A stretch of 64,000 nt of DNA, taken from contig CAYWIM010000010.1 of NCBI GenBank assembly GCA_964458325.1, forward strand, positions 1 through 64,000, read 5' to 3'. The notes beneath the pieces are model-generated. The model had not been told where the DNA came from. It did not search any database and worked only from the letters and a program-made list of their open reading frames with translations. Made by a program: the position numbers and the translations under genes. Shown here in pieces: positions 1-8,521 of the stretch (position 1 is its first letter; the number at the start of each line of letters is the position of its first letter). Origin of the DNA: JAGMXM01 sp964458325. GTDB lineage: Bacteria > Verrucomicrobiota > Verrucomicrobiia > Limisphaerales > UBA1319.

Positions 1-36
1 GAGCCGGTAATGGCGTTGGTCTACAGTGCGCCATGA
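1..36 (+). CDS. 3' end of an unidentified upstream gene (partial)
   Basis: Frame 1 is open from the window edge and gives EPVMALVYSAP followed by TGA at 34-36. That stop overlaps the hemL ATG (33-35) in an ATGA arrangement, which is typical of translationally coupled genes. Only eleven codons are visible, so the product cannot be named and the call rests on the overlap alone. Confidence 0.3.
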   Translation, partial: EPVMALVYSAP

Positions 37-1319
37 TTTCGCGGGTTCGATCAGATGCGCTTTTTGCCGAGGCGCTGAATTGCATTCCGGGCGGAGTGAA
101 CTCGCCCGTGCGCGCCTTTCGGGCTGTGGGCGGCCAGCCGTTCTTCGTGGATCATGCTCGAGGGGCGCGTGTGCGAGACGTCGATGGTCACGAGTTCATC
201 GATTATGTTTGCACGTGGGGGCCGGCGATCCTCGGGCATGCGCATCCGGCCATCATCCGGGCCATTCAGCAGGCGGCCGAGCATGGGACCAGCTTCGGCA
301 TTCCGAATCCGTTCGAGGTCAGGCTCGCGCGGCTGATCTGCGAGGCGATGCCGAGCATCGAGAAGGTCCGTCTCTGCAACTCGGGAACCGAAGCCACGAT
401 GTCCGCCATCCGTCTGGCGCGCGGGTTCACGAGAAGGGACAAGATCATCAAGTTCGAGGGCTGCTATCATGGCCATGTGGATTCGCTGCTGGTGAAGGCG
501 GGATCGGGGGCGTTGACGCTGGGGCATCCGGACAGCGCGGGGGTTCCGGCGTCGTTTGTCGAGCACACATTGGTGCTGCCGTTCAACGATCTCGAGGCAG
601 TGCAGGCCGCCCTGGCGGCCCACCCGGGCCAGGTCGCGGGCATCATTCTCGAGCCCGTCCCCGGCAATTCCGGGCTCTATCTTCCCCAGCCGGGGTATCT
701 CGAGGGGTTGCGGAAGATCGCATCCGCCGACGGCGCGCTGCTGATTTTCGACGAGGTGATGACAGGATTTCGTCTGGCGTGGGGGGGCGCGCAATCGATG
801 TTCGGGATCAAACCCGACCTGACATGTTTGGGCAAAGTGATCGGGGGGGGATTGCCGGTGGGCGCGTTCGGGGGGCGCCGCGAGATCATGGATTGCCTGG
901 CGCCGCTGGGGCCGGTGTATCAGGCGGGCACACTGAGCGGCAACCCGCTGGCCATGGCCGCCGGGATTGCGGTGCTCGAGGAGCTCCGGGCGACCGACGC
1001 CTATGGGCAGCTCGAGACACGAGGCCAGCAGCTCGAGGAAGGCATGCGCGCGGCTGCCAATCGAGCACGCGTGGCGGTGAGATTCCAGCGGCTGGGCTCC
1101 ATGTTCTGCGCCTATTTCACCGACCAGCCAGTCGATCGGCTGTCGGATGCGCTGAGGAGTGATCGGGCCCGCTTCGCCCGGTATTTTCACGGGCTGCTCG
1201 AAGAGGGTGTCTATGTGGCGCCCTCCCAATTCGAAGCCGGCTTTCTATCGACTGCCCATACAGAGGCGGACATCGAAGCCACCATTCGCGCCGCAGCGAA
1301 AGCGCTGGCAGGGCTGTAG
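33..1319 (+). CDS. hemL: Glutamate-1-semialdehyde 2,1-aminomutase
   Basis: This PLP enzyme moves the amino group of glutamate-1-semialdehyde to form 5-aminolevulinate, the last step of the C5 route to tetrapyrroles, in the cytosol. The 428-residue length is normal for the family. The N-terminus carries the FAEALNCIPGGVNSPVRAF block. N116-SGTEA is the cofactor-phosphate region, D240-EVMTGFR the aspartate that contacts the pyridine nitrogen, and K268 in LGKVIGGG the expected Schiff-base lysine. The ATG at 33 overlaps an upstream stop, suggesting it is not the first gene of its operon. ruvX and truA follow on the same strand. The next haem enzyme, hemB, lies far away near 60 kb, so the pathway is dispersed. 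Identification is secure. Confidence 0.97.
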   Translation: MISRVRSDALFAEALNCIPGGVNSPVRAFRAVGGQPFFVDHARGARVRDVDGHEFIDYVCTWGPAILGHAHPAIIRAIQQAAEHGTSFGIPNPFEVRLARLICEAMPSIEKVRLCNSGTEATMSAIRLARGFTRRDKIIKFEGCYHGHVDSLLVKAGSGALTLGHPDSAGVPASFVEHTLVLPFNDLEAVQAALAAHPGQVAGIILEPVPGNSGLYLPQPGYLEGLRKIASADGALLIFDEVMTGFRLAWGGAQSMFGIKPDLTCLGKVIGGGLPVGAFGGRREIMDCLAPLGPVYQAGTLSGNPLAMAAGIAVLEELRATDAYGQLETRGQQLEEGMRAAANRARVAVRFQRLGSMFCAYFTDQPVDRLSDALRSDRARFARYFHGLLEEGVYVAPSQFEAGFLSTAHTEADIEATIRAAAKALAGL

Positions 1320-1382
1320 GATGGGGATCGAGATAAGTCGTAATCAATCCAGAAAACTGATCGGCACACTGCGAGGCAAATC

Positions 1383-1799
1383 ATGCGCATACTGGCACTG
1401 GATCATGGGACGGTAAGGATCGGGGTGGCGGTCAGCGACGAGCTCAAGATGATCGCGCAGCCGCTCGAGTTCATCCCCGCGGAGCCGTTCGACCGTTTCC
1501 TCGAGCGGCTGCGGGAGATCCTTCGAGTCAAGGAAGTCGAGCTCATCCTCGTGGGGATGCCGCGCAACATGGATGGCAGCTACGGGCCCGCTGCGCTCAA
1601 GGTCCGCGAGTTCGTCGAGGTCCTCCGCCAGGCCGTGGCGGTCCCGATCCGGACATGGGACGAGCGCCTGACATCGGTCCAGGCCAATCGGTTTTTGATG
1701 GCGGCTGGCGCTCGCCGAGATAAGCGGAAAACCAAGGTGGATCAGACCGCCGCCGCGTTGCTCCTTCAGAGCTACCTGGACAGTCTGTCCGCGGGATAG
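1383..1799 (+). CDS. ruvX: RuvX/YqgF-family putative Holliday junction resolvase, rRNA processing
   Basis: The 138-residue protein has the YqgF RNase H-like fold signature: MRILALDHGTVRIGVAVSD at the N-terminus with D7 as first catalytic acid, VGMPRNMDG in the middle, WDERLTS as the second acidic motif, and KVDQTAAALLLQSYLDS at the end. Family members act on 16S rRNA 5' maturation (E. coli YqgF) or on DNA junctions; the sequence does not tell which role dominates here. It starts 63 nt after hemL and ends one nucleotide before the earliest possible truA start, so the three genes probably form one transcript. Confidence 0.93.
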   Translation: MRILALDHGTVRIGVAVSDELKMIAQPLEFIPAEPFDRFLERLREILRVKEVELILVGMPRNMDGSYGPAALKVREFVEVLRQAVAVPIRTWDERLTSVQANRFLMAAGARRDKRKTKVDQTAAALLLQSYLDSLSAG

Positions 1800-1809
1800 C
1801 TTGGCGGCT

Positions 1810-2562
1810 ATGGAATCCATCAAGATCAAGCTCACCATCGCCTACGACGGCACGCGATACGCCGGATGGCAAACCCAGAAGACGGGGATGGGCGTCCAGC
1901 AAAAGGTCGAGGAGGCATTGCGGGCGCTGTTTCCCGGGGTGGGCCCGGTCCACAGCTCGAGCCGGACCGATACCGGTGTGCACGCGCTGGGCATGGTGGC
2001 GCATGTCGAGATCCCGCGGGCCCAGTGGCGGATGAAGCCCGCCAGGCTCGTCCTGGCCATGAACGCTCATCTGCCGGAAGACATCCGGGTCGTGTCGGCC
2101 TGCCGCGCCGCGGCGGCTTTCCATGCGCGGTTCGACGCCGCGGGCAAGCAGTATCGGTATTCTCTCTGGAACCATCCGGCCCTGAACCCCCTGATCCGGC
2201 ACATGGTCTGGCATGTGCCGCAGCCGCTGGATTTCGGCGCGATGCGCCTGGCTGCGCGCCGCCTAGTCGGCAAGCACGATTTTCGCGCGTTTGCCGTCAA
2301 CCGCAATTACCCGACTCCGCTCACGGTCAGGACCTTGCGCCGATGCGACATCATCCGCCAGGGACCGCGCGTGACCTTTGTGATCGAGGGGGACGGCTTT
2401 CTGTATCGGATGTGCCGTGGCATTGTGGGGACACTGGTCCAAGCGGGAAAAGGCAAGATTCCGCCCGAGCGGATCGATGAGATTCTCGAGAGCCGAGACC
2501 GGCGGGTGGCCGGCATGACCGCCCCTGCCCACGGGCTGGTTCTTTGGAAAGTATTCTATTAA
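1810..2562 (+). CDS. truA: tRNA pseudouridine(38-40) synthase
   Basis: TruA isomerises uridines 38-40 in the anticodon arm of tRNAs. The N-terminal IKLTIAYDGTRYAGWQ and the catalytic SSRTDTGVHALG block, whose aspartate is about residue 54, are diagnostic. The C-terminal DGFLYRMCRGIVGTLVQAGKG and APAHGLVLWKV motifs complete the fold. Length (250 residues) is typical. I chose ATG 1810; an in-frame TTG at 1801, directly after the ruvX stop, would add three residues. It is the last gene of the hemL-ruvX-truA run. Confidence 0.95.
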   Translation: MESIKIKLTIAYDGTRYAGWQTQKTGMGVQQKVEEALRALFPGVGPVHSSSRTDTGVHALGMVAHVEIPRAQWRMKPARLVLAMNAHLPEDIRVVSACRAAAAFHARFDAAGKQYRYSLWNHPALNPLIRHMVWHVPQPLDFGAMRLAARRLVGKHDFRAFAVNRNYPTPLTVRTLRRCDIIRQGPRVTFVIEGDGFLYRMCRGIVGTLVQAGKGKIPPERIDEILESRDRRVAGMTAPAHGLVLWKVFY

Positions 2563-3040
2563 AAGGCGATGGATTGTCAGGTGTCGCTTGGATTGACAGT
2601 CTTGGCCCATTGGAAATCGCACGCTAATCCCGGAGGAGCCCGCTATGAGGGGCCTGCCGGTCCAGAAAGCGGTCCAACCAGCCGACCAGCCGCGCCAGGT
2701 CTTGGCGCGGGAGGCGCTGGATCTGTTGCTCCAATTGCTCAACGCTCATGGCGTTATGATACGGCTCTTTGGCCGAATGGCGAGCTAAACATCGGCGGGC
2801 GGCCGCCTGCGTCCAGTTCTCCATCTTCAGCCCGGTAACCCAGTCGAACTACCGGCGGTTGCGGTCGGCAGGATCTCGGGCAGGAGGACTTCCTGCTTGA
2901 GCAAGCGGGCGGGGGTTTTGGCGATATGGGGATCGCGATGGACCAGAACGGAGTCCTGCGCCTGGGCGTCTGGCTTGGGGCTGAAACCCCTGACCGAATG
3001 CAGGCTTGACTTCGGCGGACGGGTGCTTTGAGTTGGGTTC
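2563..3040. other. 478-nt spacer with a degenerate antitoxin and a hairpin repeat
   Basis: No complete gene is visible between truA and the amidohydrolase. The left half holds the truncated antitoxin-like frame listed separately. At 2975-2988 GGGGctgaaaCCCC is a small hairpin; a related ggggtttcagcc motif recurs near 10138, so it looks like a dispersed repeat. No RNA gene or convincing promoter was recognised. Confidence 0.4.
2624..2749 (-). pseudogene. Truncated addiction-module-type antitoxin fragment
   Basis: From an internal ATG the frame reads MSVEQLEQQIQRLPRQDL, then ARLVGWLDRFLDRQ, then a short unrelated tail and a stop after 41 residues. Intact members of the small addiction-module antitoxin group that I know begin in this helical way but continue with a D..WDRQIE..AG-type segment, which is missing here. 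The frame extends 25 codons upstream of this ATG with no recognisable content. No toxin partner lies next to it. I read it as a remnant; it could also be a very short functional peptide. Confidence 0.4.
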
Positions 3041-4837
3041 ATGAACCGCAGATTATTCCCATCGATGGTGTCGAGTTGCGCACGCATGCTGCTCGGCGCG
3101 CTGGGCATGTTGTGGCTATGGCCGGTATCGAGCCTCGCGGGGCAAGCAGCGGAAGCGCCGGCTGACATCATTCTCCGCAACGGCAAGATCGTCACCGTAG
3201 ATAGCCAATTCTCGATCGCCTCGGCGATCGCCATCCGGGGGGAGCGGATCGCGAAGGTGGGCAGCGACTCGGATGTCCTGGCGACGCGCGGCCCGCGAAC
3301 CGCGGTGGTCGACCTCGAGGGCCGGATGGTTTTGCCCGGCCTGATCGATTCGCATCTCCATCCGCGCGGGGCCTTGACCGAGTTCGATCACCCGATCCCG
3401 ACCATGGAATCCATTGCCGATGTGCTGGCATACGTCAGGGCGCGGGCGCAAGCGCTCGAGCCGGGCCAGTGGATCCTGATCCGGCAGGTGTTCATCACGC
3501 GTTTGCGCGAGCAGCGCTACCCGACGCGGGCCGAGCTCGACGCTGCGGCGCCGCGGCATCCGGTGGTTTTCTCGACCGGGCCGGATGCATCGCTGAGCAC
3601 GCTGGCGCTCGAGCTGAGCGGGATCGACCGCAATTTCAAAGTGACCGATGGAGGGCCGGGGCATATCGAGAAGGATCCCCAGACCGGCGAGCCCACCGGG
3701 ATCCTCCGGAGCTGCACGCGGTATGTGAAGATGAAGCCGGCCGGCCGCCAGCCCACCGAAGCCGACCAATACGAGCGGATCCTCGAGCTGTTCCGCGACT
3801 ACAGCGCCAATGGCCTGACCACGGTTGCCGACCGCGATGCATCTCCCGATGCCATCCGGCGCTACCAGCGGATGCACGACCAACGGGCGTTGCCGGTCCG
3901 GGTGGCCATCTCGCATTCGATTGCCACCCTGGGACCCATGGACGACATCCAGGAGAAGATCCGTGCGGTCGCACGGCATCCGCTGTTCCAAGGCGATCCG
4001 ATGCTCCGGATCATCGGGATCAAGGTGTATCTGGATGGCGGCATGCTGACCGGGAGCGCCTACATGCGCGAGCCGTGGGGCGTGAGCAAGATTTATTCGA
4101 TCACCGATCCGGAGTATCGCGGCGTGTTGTTCATACCCAGGGACCGGCTGATCCCCATGGTGCGGACGGCGGTCGAGAGCAACCTGCAATTCACCGCGCA
4201 CACCGTCGGTGACGGCGCCGTTCACGCGCTGCTGGACGCGTATGCGGAGGTCAACAAGGAAATTCCCATCCGCCCAACTCAGCCCTGCATATCGCACTCG
4301 AACTTCATGAGCCGCGAGGCGGTCGAACAGAGCGCGGCGCTGGGGGTCTGCCTGGACATCCAGCCCGCCTGGCTCTACCTCGATGCGCACACCCTCGTGC
4401 GGCATTTCGGCGAGGAGCGGCTCCGCTATTTCCAGCCGCTGGCAAGCATCTTCGCCGCCGGCGGCGTGGCGGGCGGCGGGTCCGATCACATGCAGAAGAT
4501 CGGCGCGATGCGGGCGATCAACCCGTATCATCCGTTCCTGGGCATGTGGGTGGCGATCACCCGCAAATCCAAATGGCATGACGCCCCCCTTCATCCCGAA
4601 GAGGCGCTCACGCGGGAGCAGGCCATCCGGTTCTACACCGCCAACAACGCCCGGATCATGCGGCTGGAAAAGGAGGTGGGCTCTCTGGAAGCGGGCAAGC
4701 GGGCCGATCTCGTCGTGGTGGACCGCGATTTGTTGACCTGTCCGGTGGACGACGTGCGGGACGCCCGCGTCCTGCGCACCTATCTCGACGGCCGGCTCGT
4801 GTTCGAGCGGCCCGGCTCGATCGCCGGCCGCCAATAA
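3041..4837 (+). CDS. Secreted amidohydrolase family 3 protein (YtcJ-like)
   Basis: A 598-residue metal-dependent hydrolase of the amidohydrolase superfamily. Residues 1-37 look like a signal peptide (MNRRLFPSMVSS, hydrophobic LLGALGMLWLWPVSSLAG). The mature part opens with ADIILRNGKIVTVD, the usual beta-sandwich start, then GLIDSHLHPRG with metal ligands H105 and H107. KVYLDGGMLTGSAYM, FTAHTVGDGAVHALL and GGGSDHMQ are the later metal and substrate motifs of the YtcJ/Amidohydro_3 group. VGSLEAGKRADLVVVDRD closes the fold. Substrates of this group vary widely (N-acyl amino acids, formamides, cyclic amides) and cannot be read from the sequence. It stands alone between repeat-rich spacers. Confidence 0.88.
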   Translation: MNRRLFPSMVSSCARMLLGALGMLWLWPVSSLAGQAAEAPADIILRNGKIVTVDSQFSIASAIAIRGERIAKVGSDSDVLATRGPRTAVVDLEGRMVLPGLIDSHLHPRGALTEFDHPIPTMESIADVLAYVRARAQALEPGQWILIRQVFITRLREQRYPTRAELDAAAPRHPVVFSTGPDASLSTLALELSGIDRNFKVTDGGPGHIEKDPQTGEPTGILRSCTRYVKMKPAGRQPTEADQYERILELFRDYSANGLTTVADRDASPDAIRRYQRMHDQRALPVRVAISHSIATLGPMDDIQEKIRAVARHPLFQGDPMLRIIGIKVYLDGGMLTGSAYMREPWGVSKIYSITDPEYRGVLFIPRDRLIPMVRTAVESNLQFTAHTVGDGAVHALLDAYAEVNKEIPIRPTQPCISHSNFMSREAVEQSAALGVCLDIQPAWLYLDAHTLVRHFGEERLRYFQPLASIFAAGGVAGGGSDHMQKIGAMRAINPYHPFLGMWVAITRKSKWHDAPLHPEEALTREQAIRFYTANNARIMRLEKEVGSLEAGKRADLVVVDRDLLTCPVDDVRDARVLRTYLDGRLVFERPGSIAGRQ

Positions 4838-5391
4838 TCGGAAATTCGAATGCCAGTAACATCGCTGCGCGAGGCCTGCCTGCCGACAGGCAGGCCCGAC
4901 CCGGGGATGTAAGACGAAAATCTTCGAGGTTGTGAAATAGGCGTGAAAAGGGATGCTCATGCAACTCGATGACTCGTCACATTTCTTCGGCGCAAAATGC
5001 GAGCCCGATCATCGGCCTGTTCGGGGCATCCCCGTTGGTTCCCAATGGCGAACAGGGCGAACTGCAGACGGTGACCGGGCGCAATTCCCTCCCCCCGCGA
5101 GGGACGAGCGGGGGTGGCAGAGGCAGAGGGGCTCGTTCCAACGCCCGCATCTCCCCGGCCCTCCCCTCCACTGCCGCGGAGGGGAGGGAGAAGACAAACC
5201 GCGGACGATGGCCCAACTGCGACCGGACGCACCAAGCGCCGAAGAATTATGTCCCCCCGACCCGGCGCTTGGAACCCGATCATCAAGCGCCGCGCGAGGG
5301 CGCGTCCACATCGGAAACGTTTAGCGCCATTCGGCCCGGTCCCCTGACCGGGCATCGAGAGCCATGCCTTCAACTTATGAACTCGACGACT
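4838..5391. repeat. Repeat-rich spacer with several palindromic elements
   Basis: The 554-nt spacer contains at least three repeat types. GCCTGCCTGCCGACAGGCAGGC near 4873-4894 is a long palindrome. A C-rich block (5087-5193, ccctccccccgcgagggacgagcggggg) matches a second copy downstream at 8415-8460. CCCGGTCCCCTGACCGGG at 5335-5352 is the same palindrome as the one at 24985-25002. An open frame runs through the spacer into the next gene, but its translation is low-complexity repeat sequence and I do not treat it as coding. Confidence 0.6.
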
Positions 5392-8300
5392 ATGAAGAGC
5401 TTGAACCGATTGACAGCGGCGGTGGTGTTCGTGTGGCTGAGCGCGGCGATGGCCCTCGATGCGGGCGGCGGAGTGGAGGCGTATCGCGGACGTCTCGAGA
5501 TCCCGACCTACCCCTGGTGGCCGGCGGTCCAGCATCCCTATTTCCGAGAGACGGACAAGGCCGGCATTTACCCCTATCCGATGCTCGATCAATTGAGCCG
5601 GACCCGGGAGCGGCGCGTGTATGAAACGGTGGTGCTCGAGAACGAGTATCTGCGGGTGACGTTCCTGCCGGAGCTGGGCGGCAAGGTCCACGAGGTGATC
5701 GACAAAACCACCGGCCAGCCGATGTTCTATGTCAACCACGTGATCAAGCCGGGTCTGATCGGCCAGTGTGGCGCTTGGGCATCGGGCGGCATCGAGTGGA
5801 ACACGGGCCCTCAGGGCCATACCGTCAGCGCGATGCAGCCAGTGGATGTCCAGATCCTGCCGCCAGCCTCCGATGGCTCTCGAACGGTTGCCATCGGCGA
5901 GGTCGAACGGATTTACCGAACCCGCTGGACCGTCCAGGTCACCTTGCGGCCCGGCCGGTCTTACCTCGATGAACGGATCCGGATCGCCAACCTGACTGAG
6001 AGCGTGCGCCCGTATTACTTTTGGAACTGCACGGCCGTGCCCAACACGCCCGGCTTCCAGTTTATCTATCCGATGACTCTCGGCTGCGATCATGGGGCGA
6101 CAAAGTTTTTCTCCTGGCCGATCGACCATGGAAAGGACTTGTCGCGCGGAACGAATTACCAGGACGCATCGTCGATTTTCGCATGGTATTGCGACCAGGA
6201 TTTCTTCGGATCGTATGACCACCAAGCCGGCCGGGGCGTGGTGGCTTTTGCGAACCATCACCAGTTGCCGGGCAAGAAGGCTTGGACTTGGGGGCTGGGC
6301 GGTTTTGGCCGGATGCACCAGATGGATCTGACCGACGACGACGGTCCATACAACGAAGTCCAGACGGGTCCGCTGCTGACCCAGGCCGATGTGGGCCGGC
6401 TCGAGCCAGGCGAAGCGGTGGCGTGGCAGGAGTGGTGGTACCCGGTCCATGGTCTGGGCGGTTTCCATTTTGCCAACCGCGACGTGGCGGCGCAGGCAAC
6501 GCTGGCGGATCGCATGCTGCAGCTTCGGCTGATGGGCACCGGCAGCTGGGATCCTGTCCAGGTCCGCGTGCGCCGATCGAGCAACATCGTCGCGCAGGCG
6601 GCCTGTCGCCTGACGCCGCGCGAGCCGGCGCTGGTCGGATTGGCGCTGGCCGATGGTCGAGAAGAGCCGATCGAAGTCGAGCTGACGGCCGGTTCGCTCG
6701 CGCTGGCCCGATTCCGTGTTCCTCTGGATTTGCCGGCGCGCCAGCCGCCCGCGGAGATGCCGAAGACGGAGACTGCCAGCGAGCTTGTCTGCGCCGGATG
6801 GCAGGATTTTCTGTTCGGACGGTATGCCGAGGCTGGAACACAGTTTCGCAAAGCCATCGAGCGCGATGCCAAATGCGTTTCCGCGCTGACCGGACTCGCG
6901 CAGCTCAGCCTCGAGCGCGATCCCGCCCAAGCCGTCCTCGAAGCCCAAAAAGCCTTGGCGATCGATCCCGATCATGGGCTTGCGCGATATCTGTTGGCGG
7001 CCGCCGAAGCGCGGCTTGGGCACGATCGGGCTGCCCTCGATGCGGCTTGGCGCGCCTCGCTCGATCCGGCAGTGGCGATTCCAGCGCGCGCTTTGGCAGC
7101 TCGGCTGCAGGGCTGCCAAGGCGACTGGGCGGCGGTCGTTCATACCTTTTCCGATTCAGGACCGTGGAGGGTTGATCCCCAATGCAGGAATCTGCTCGCC
7201 ATTGCGCAGATTCGGATGGGGGAGGCGTCTCAGGCAGTGCGCCTGGCGCGTGCCAACCTCGAAGTCGATCCGCTGGATGCATTCGCGCGATCGGTGCGTT
7301 GGCTGGCGGATCGCGAGGGCGGGGAGATGACCCTGGGCGGCCTGATTCAAGGCAAGGCCCAGCCGGTCTTGGATCTGGCTGCCTGTTTCATGCGTTTGAA
7401 CCAGCCCGCCATCGCCAGCCGTGTGGTCGACGAGTTTTATCTGCGTCCCCTCGATGGGCAGCCGCAGGATCCGATCGTCTTGTATTGGGCGGCTTACCTC
7501 GCCCACCTGCAGGGGGACCGCGCTGCCATGTCCAGGTGGCTGGTCCAGGCCCGCGCCCAGCCTCCCGAAGGAGTGTTCCCACACCGGTTCGAGACGGTTC
7601 CAGTTCTCCAATGGGCCTTGAAGGAGAATCCCGAGGACGGGCGGGCGGCGCTTTACCTTGGGCATCTCTGCTTTCACCTGGGGCGGATGGCTCAAGGCCG
7701 CGAGCATTGGCGCCTGGCAGCGCGCCTCGATGACACCTCTGCGATCGCCCGGCGTGCCTTGGGCATGGCGAGTTTGAACATCGATGGCGACATCGACGCC
7801 GCGGCTCGTGAACTCGAACAGGCCCGCCGGATCAATCCCGCCGATGCCATCGTCGCTCGCGATCTGGCTCGAGTCTGGTTTGCGCGCGCGGACAAGGCGC
7901 AGACCGAGGATGAAAAGCAGAAGGCCTGGGCCCAGGCGCGCACGGTTCTGGAAGCGGCGTATGCAGCCGGCAAGAGCCGGTCCGATTTCGTCGTGTTGCT
8001 CGCACGCGCCCAGAATCGCTTGGGTCAGTTCGCCGAAACCGCCCGGATGCTGGATGCAGTGCGGGTGACGGTGTGGGAAGGAGCGCACGAGGTCCACGAT
8101 CTATTCGAGGATGCGCATCTGGCCCTGGGGCGGGCGCATCTCGAGGCTGGCCGGCCCGCCGAGGCGCTGGCTGAATTCGATCGCGCGCTCGAATACCCGG
8201 AGAACCTCGCCACCGGCCGGCTCGAGAATGCCCGTGAGGCCCATATCCACTATCTGCGCGGCAAGGCATTGCTGGCTCTCGGGCGCCCTTCCGAGGCGCG

Positions 8301-8403
8301 AGCTGCCTGGCAGCGGGCCGCCAGCGAGCCCGCGGCATCGAATCGGCAAATCGAGGACGCACGACAGAAAGCCCAGCAGGCGCTCGATGGAGTTCTCCCT
8401 TGA
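5392..8403 (+). CDS. Secreted DUF5107-TPR protein
   Basis: About 1003 residues from MKSLNRLTAAVVFVWLSAAMA, a short signal peptide; an in-frame ATG at 5377 is an alternative. Residues ~20-400 resemble the DUF5107 domain (YETVVLENEYLRVTFLPELGGKV, FYVNHVIKPGLIGQCGAWASGG, WNTGPQGHT), a galactose-mutarotase-like fold thought to bind sugars. The second half is tetratricopeptide repeats, e.g. AGTQFRKAIERDAKCVSALTGLA and AAALEL-type helices, ending in a TPR-like block near 930-1000. In other bacteria DUF5107-TPR proteins accompany glycan breakdown. The function here is inferred: carbohydrate binding or processing at the cell surface or in the periplasm. No catalytic residues can be assigned. Confidence 0.82.
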   Translation: MKSLNRLTAAVVFVWLSAAMALDAGGGVEAYRGRLEIPTYPWWPAVQHPYFRETDKAGIYPYPMLDQLSRTRERRVYETVVLENEYLRVTFLPELGGKVHEVIDKTTGQPMFYVNHVIKPGLIGQCGAWASGGIEWNTGPQGHTVSAMQPVDVQILPPASDGSRTVAIGEVERIYRTRWTVQVTLRPGRSYLDERIRIANLTESVRPYYFWNCTAVPNTPGFQFIYPMTLGCDHGATKFFSWPIDHGKDLSRGTNYQDASSIFAWYCDQDFFGSYDHQAGRGVVAFANHHQLPGKKAWTWGLGGFGRMHQMDLTDDDGPYNEVQTGPLLTQADVGRLEPGEAVAWQEWWYPVHGLGGFHFANRDVAAQATLADRMLQLRLMGTGSWDPVQVRVRRSSNIVAQAACRLTPREPALVGLALADGREEPIEVELTAGSLALARFRVPLDLPARQPPAEMPKTETASELVCAGWQDFLFGRYAEAGTQFRKAIERDAKCVSALTGLAQLSLERDPAQAVLEAQKALAIDPDHGLARYLLAAAEARLGHDRAALDAAWRASLDPAVAIPARALAARLQGCQGDWAAVVHTFSDSGPWRVDPQCRNLLAIAQIRMGEASQAVRLARANLEVDPLDAFARSVRWLADREGGEMTLGGLIQGKAQPVLDLAACFMRLNQPAIASRVVDEFYLRPLDGQPQDPIVLYWAAYLAHLQGDRAAMSRWLVQARAQPPEGVFPHRFETVPVLQWALKENPEDGRAALYLGHLCFHLGRMAQGREHWRLAARLDDTSAIARRALGMASLNIDGDIDAAARELEQARRINPADAIVARDLARVWFARADKAQTEDEKQKAWAQARTVLEAAYAAGKSRSDFVVLLARAQNRLGQFAETARMLDAVRVTVWEGAHEVHDLFEDAHLALGRAHLEAGRPAEALAEFDRALEYPENLATGRLENAREAHIHYLRGKALLALGRPSEARAAWQRAASEPAASNRQIEDARQKAQQALDGVLP

Positions 8404-8521
8404 TCCATGAACCTTCCCCTCTCCCCGGCCCTCTCCCCGCTCGTGCCTCGCGGGGCGAGGGAATGAAAAGCGGATGGACAAGCCGCAGGTTCTATCCTGC
8501 GGCTCGTGCATCTTGATCTTG
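8404..8521. repeat. C-rich dispersed repeat, second copy
   Basis: Between two convergent genes, 8415-8460 repeats the ctctccccgg.cct.tccccgc / cgcgggg pattern of 5087-5193. It is not coding. The hairpin at its right edge is listed separately as a candidate terminator. Confidence 0.5.
8481..8504. terminator. Hairpin between convergent genes, possible bidirectional terminator
   Basis: AGCCGCAGG-ttctat-CCTGCGGCT is a perfect 9-bp stem with a 6-nt loop. It sits 77 nt after the DUF5107 stop and 18 nt after the MFS stop. There is no long T-tract on either side, although tcttgatcttgtt follows on the plus strand, so termination is plausible rather than certain. Confidence 0.5.

Noticed and set aside
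4969..5391. N-terminal extension of the DUF5107-TPR protein
   Set aside because: The extension is the translation of a repeat-rich spacer and would place a signal peptide about 140 residues into the protein.
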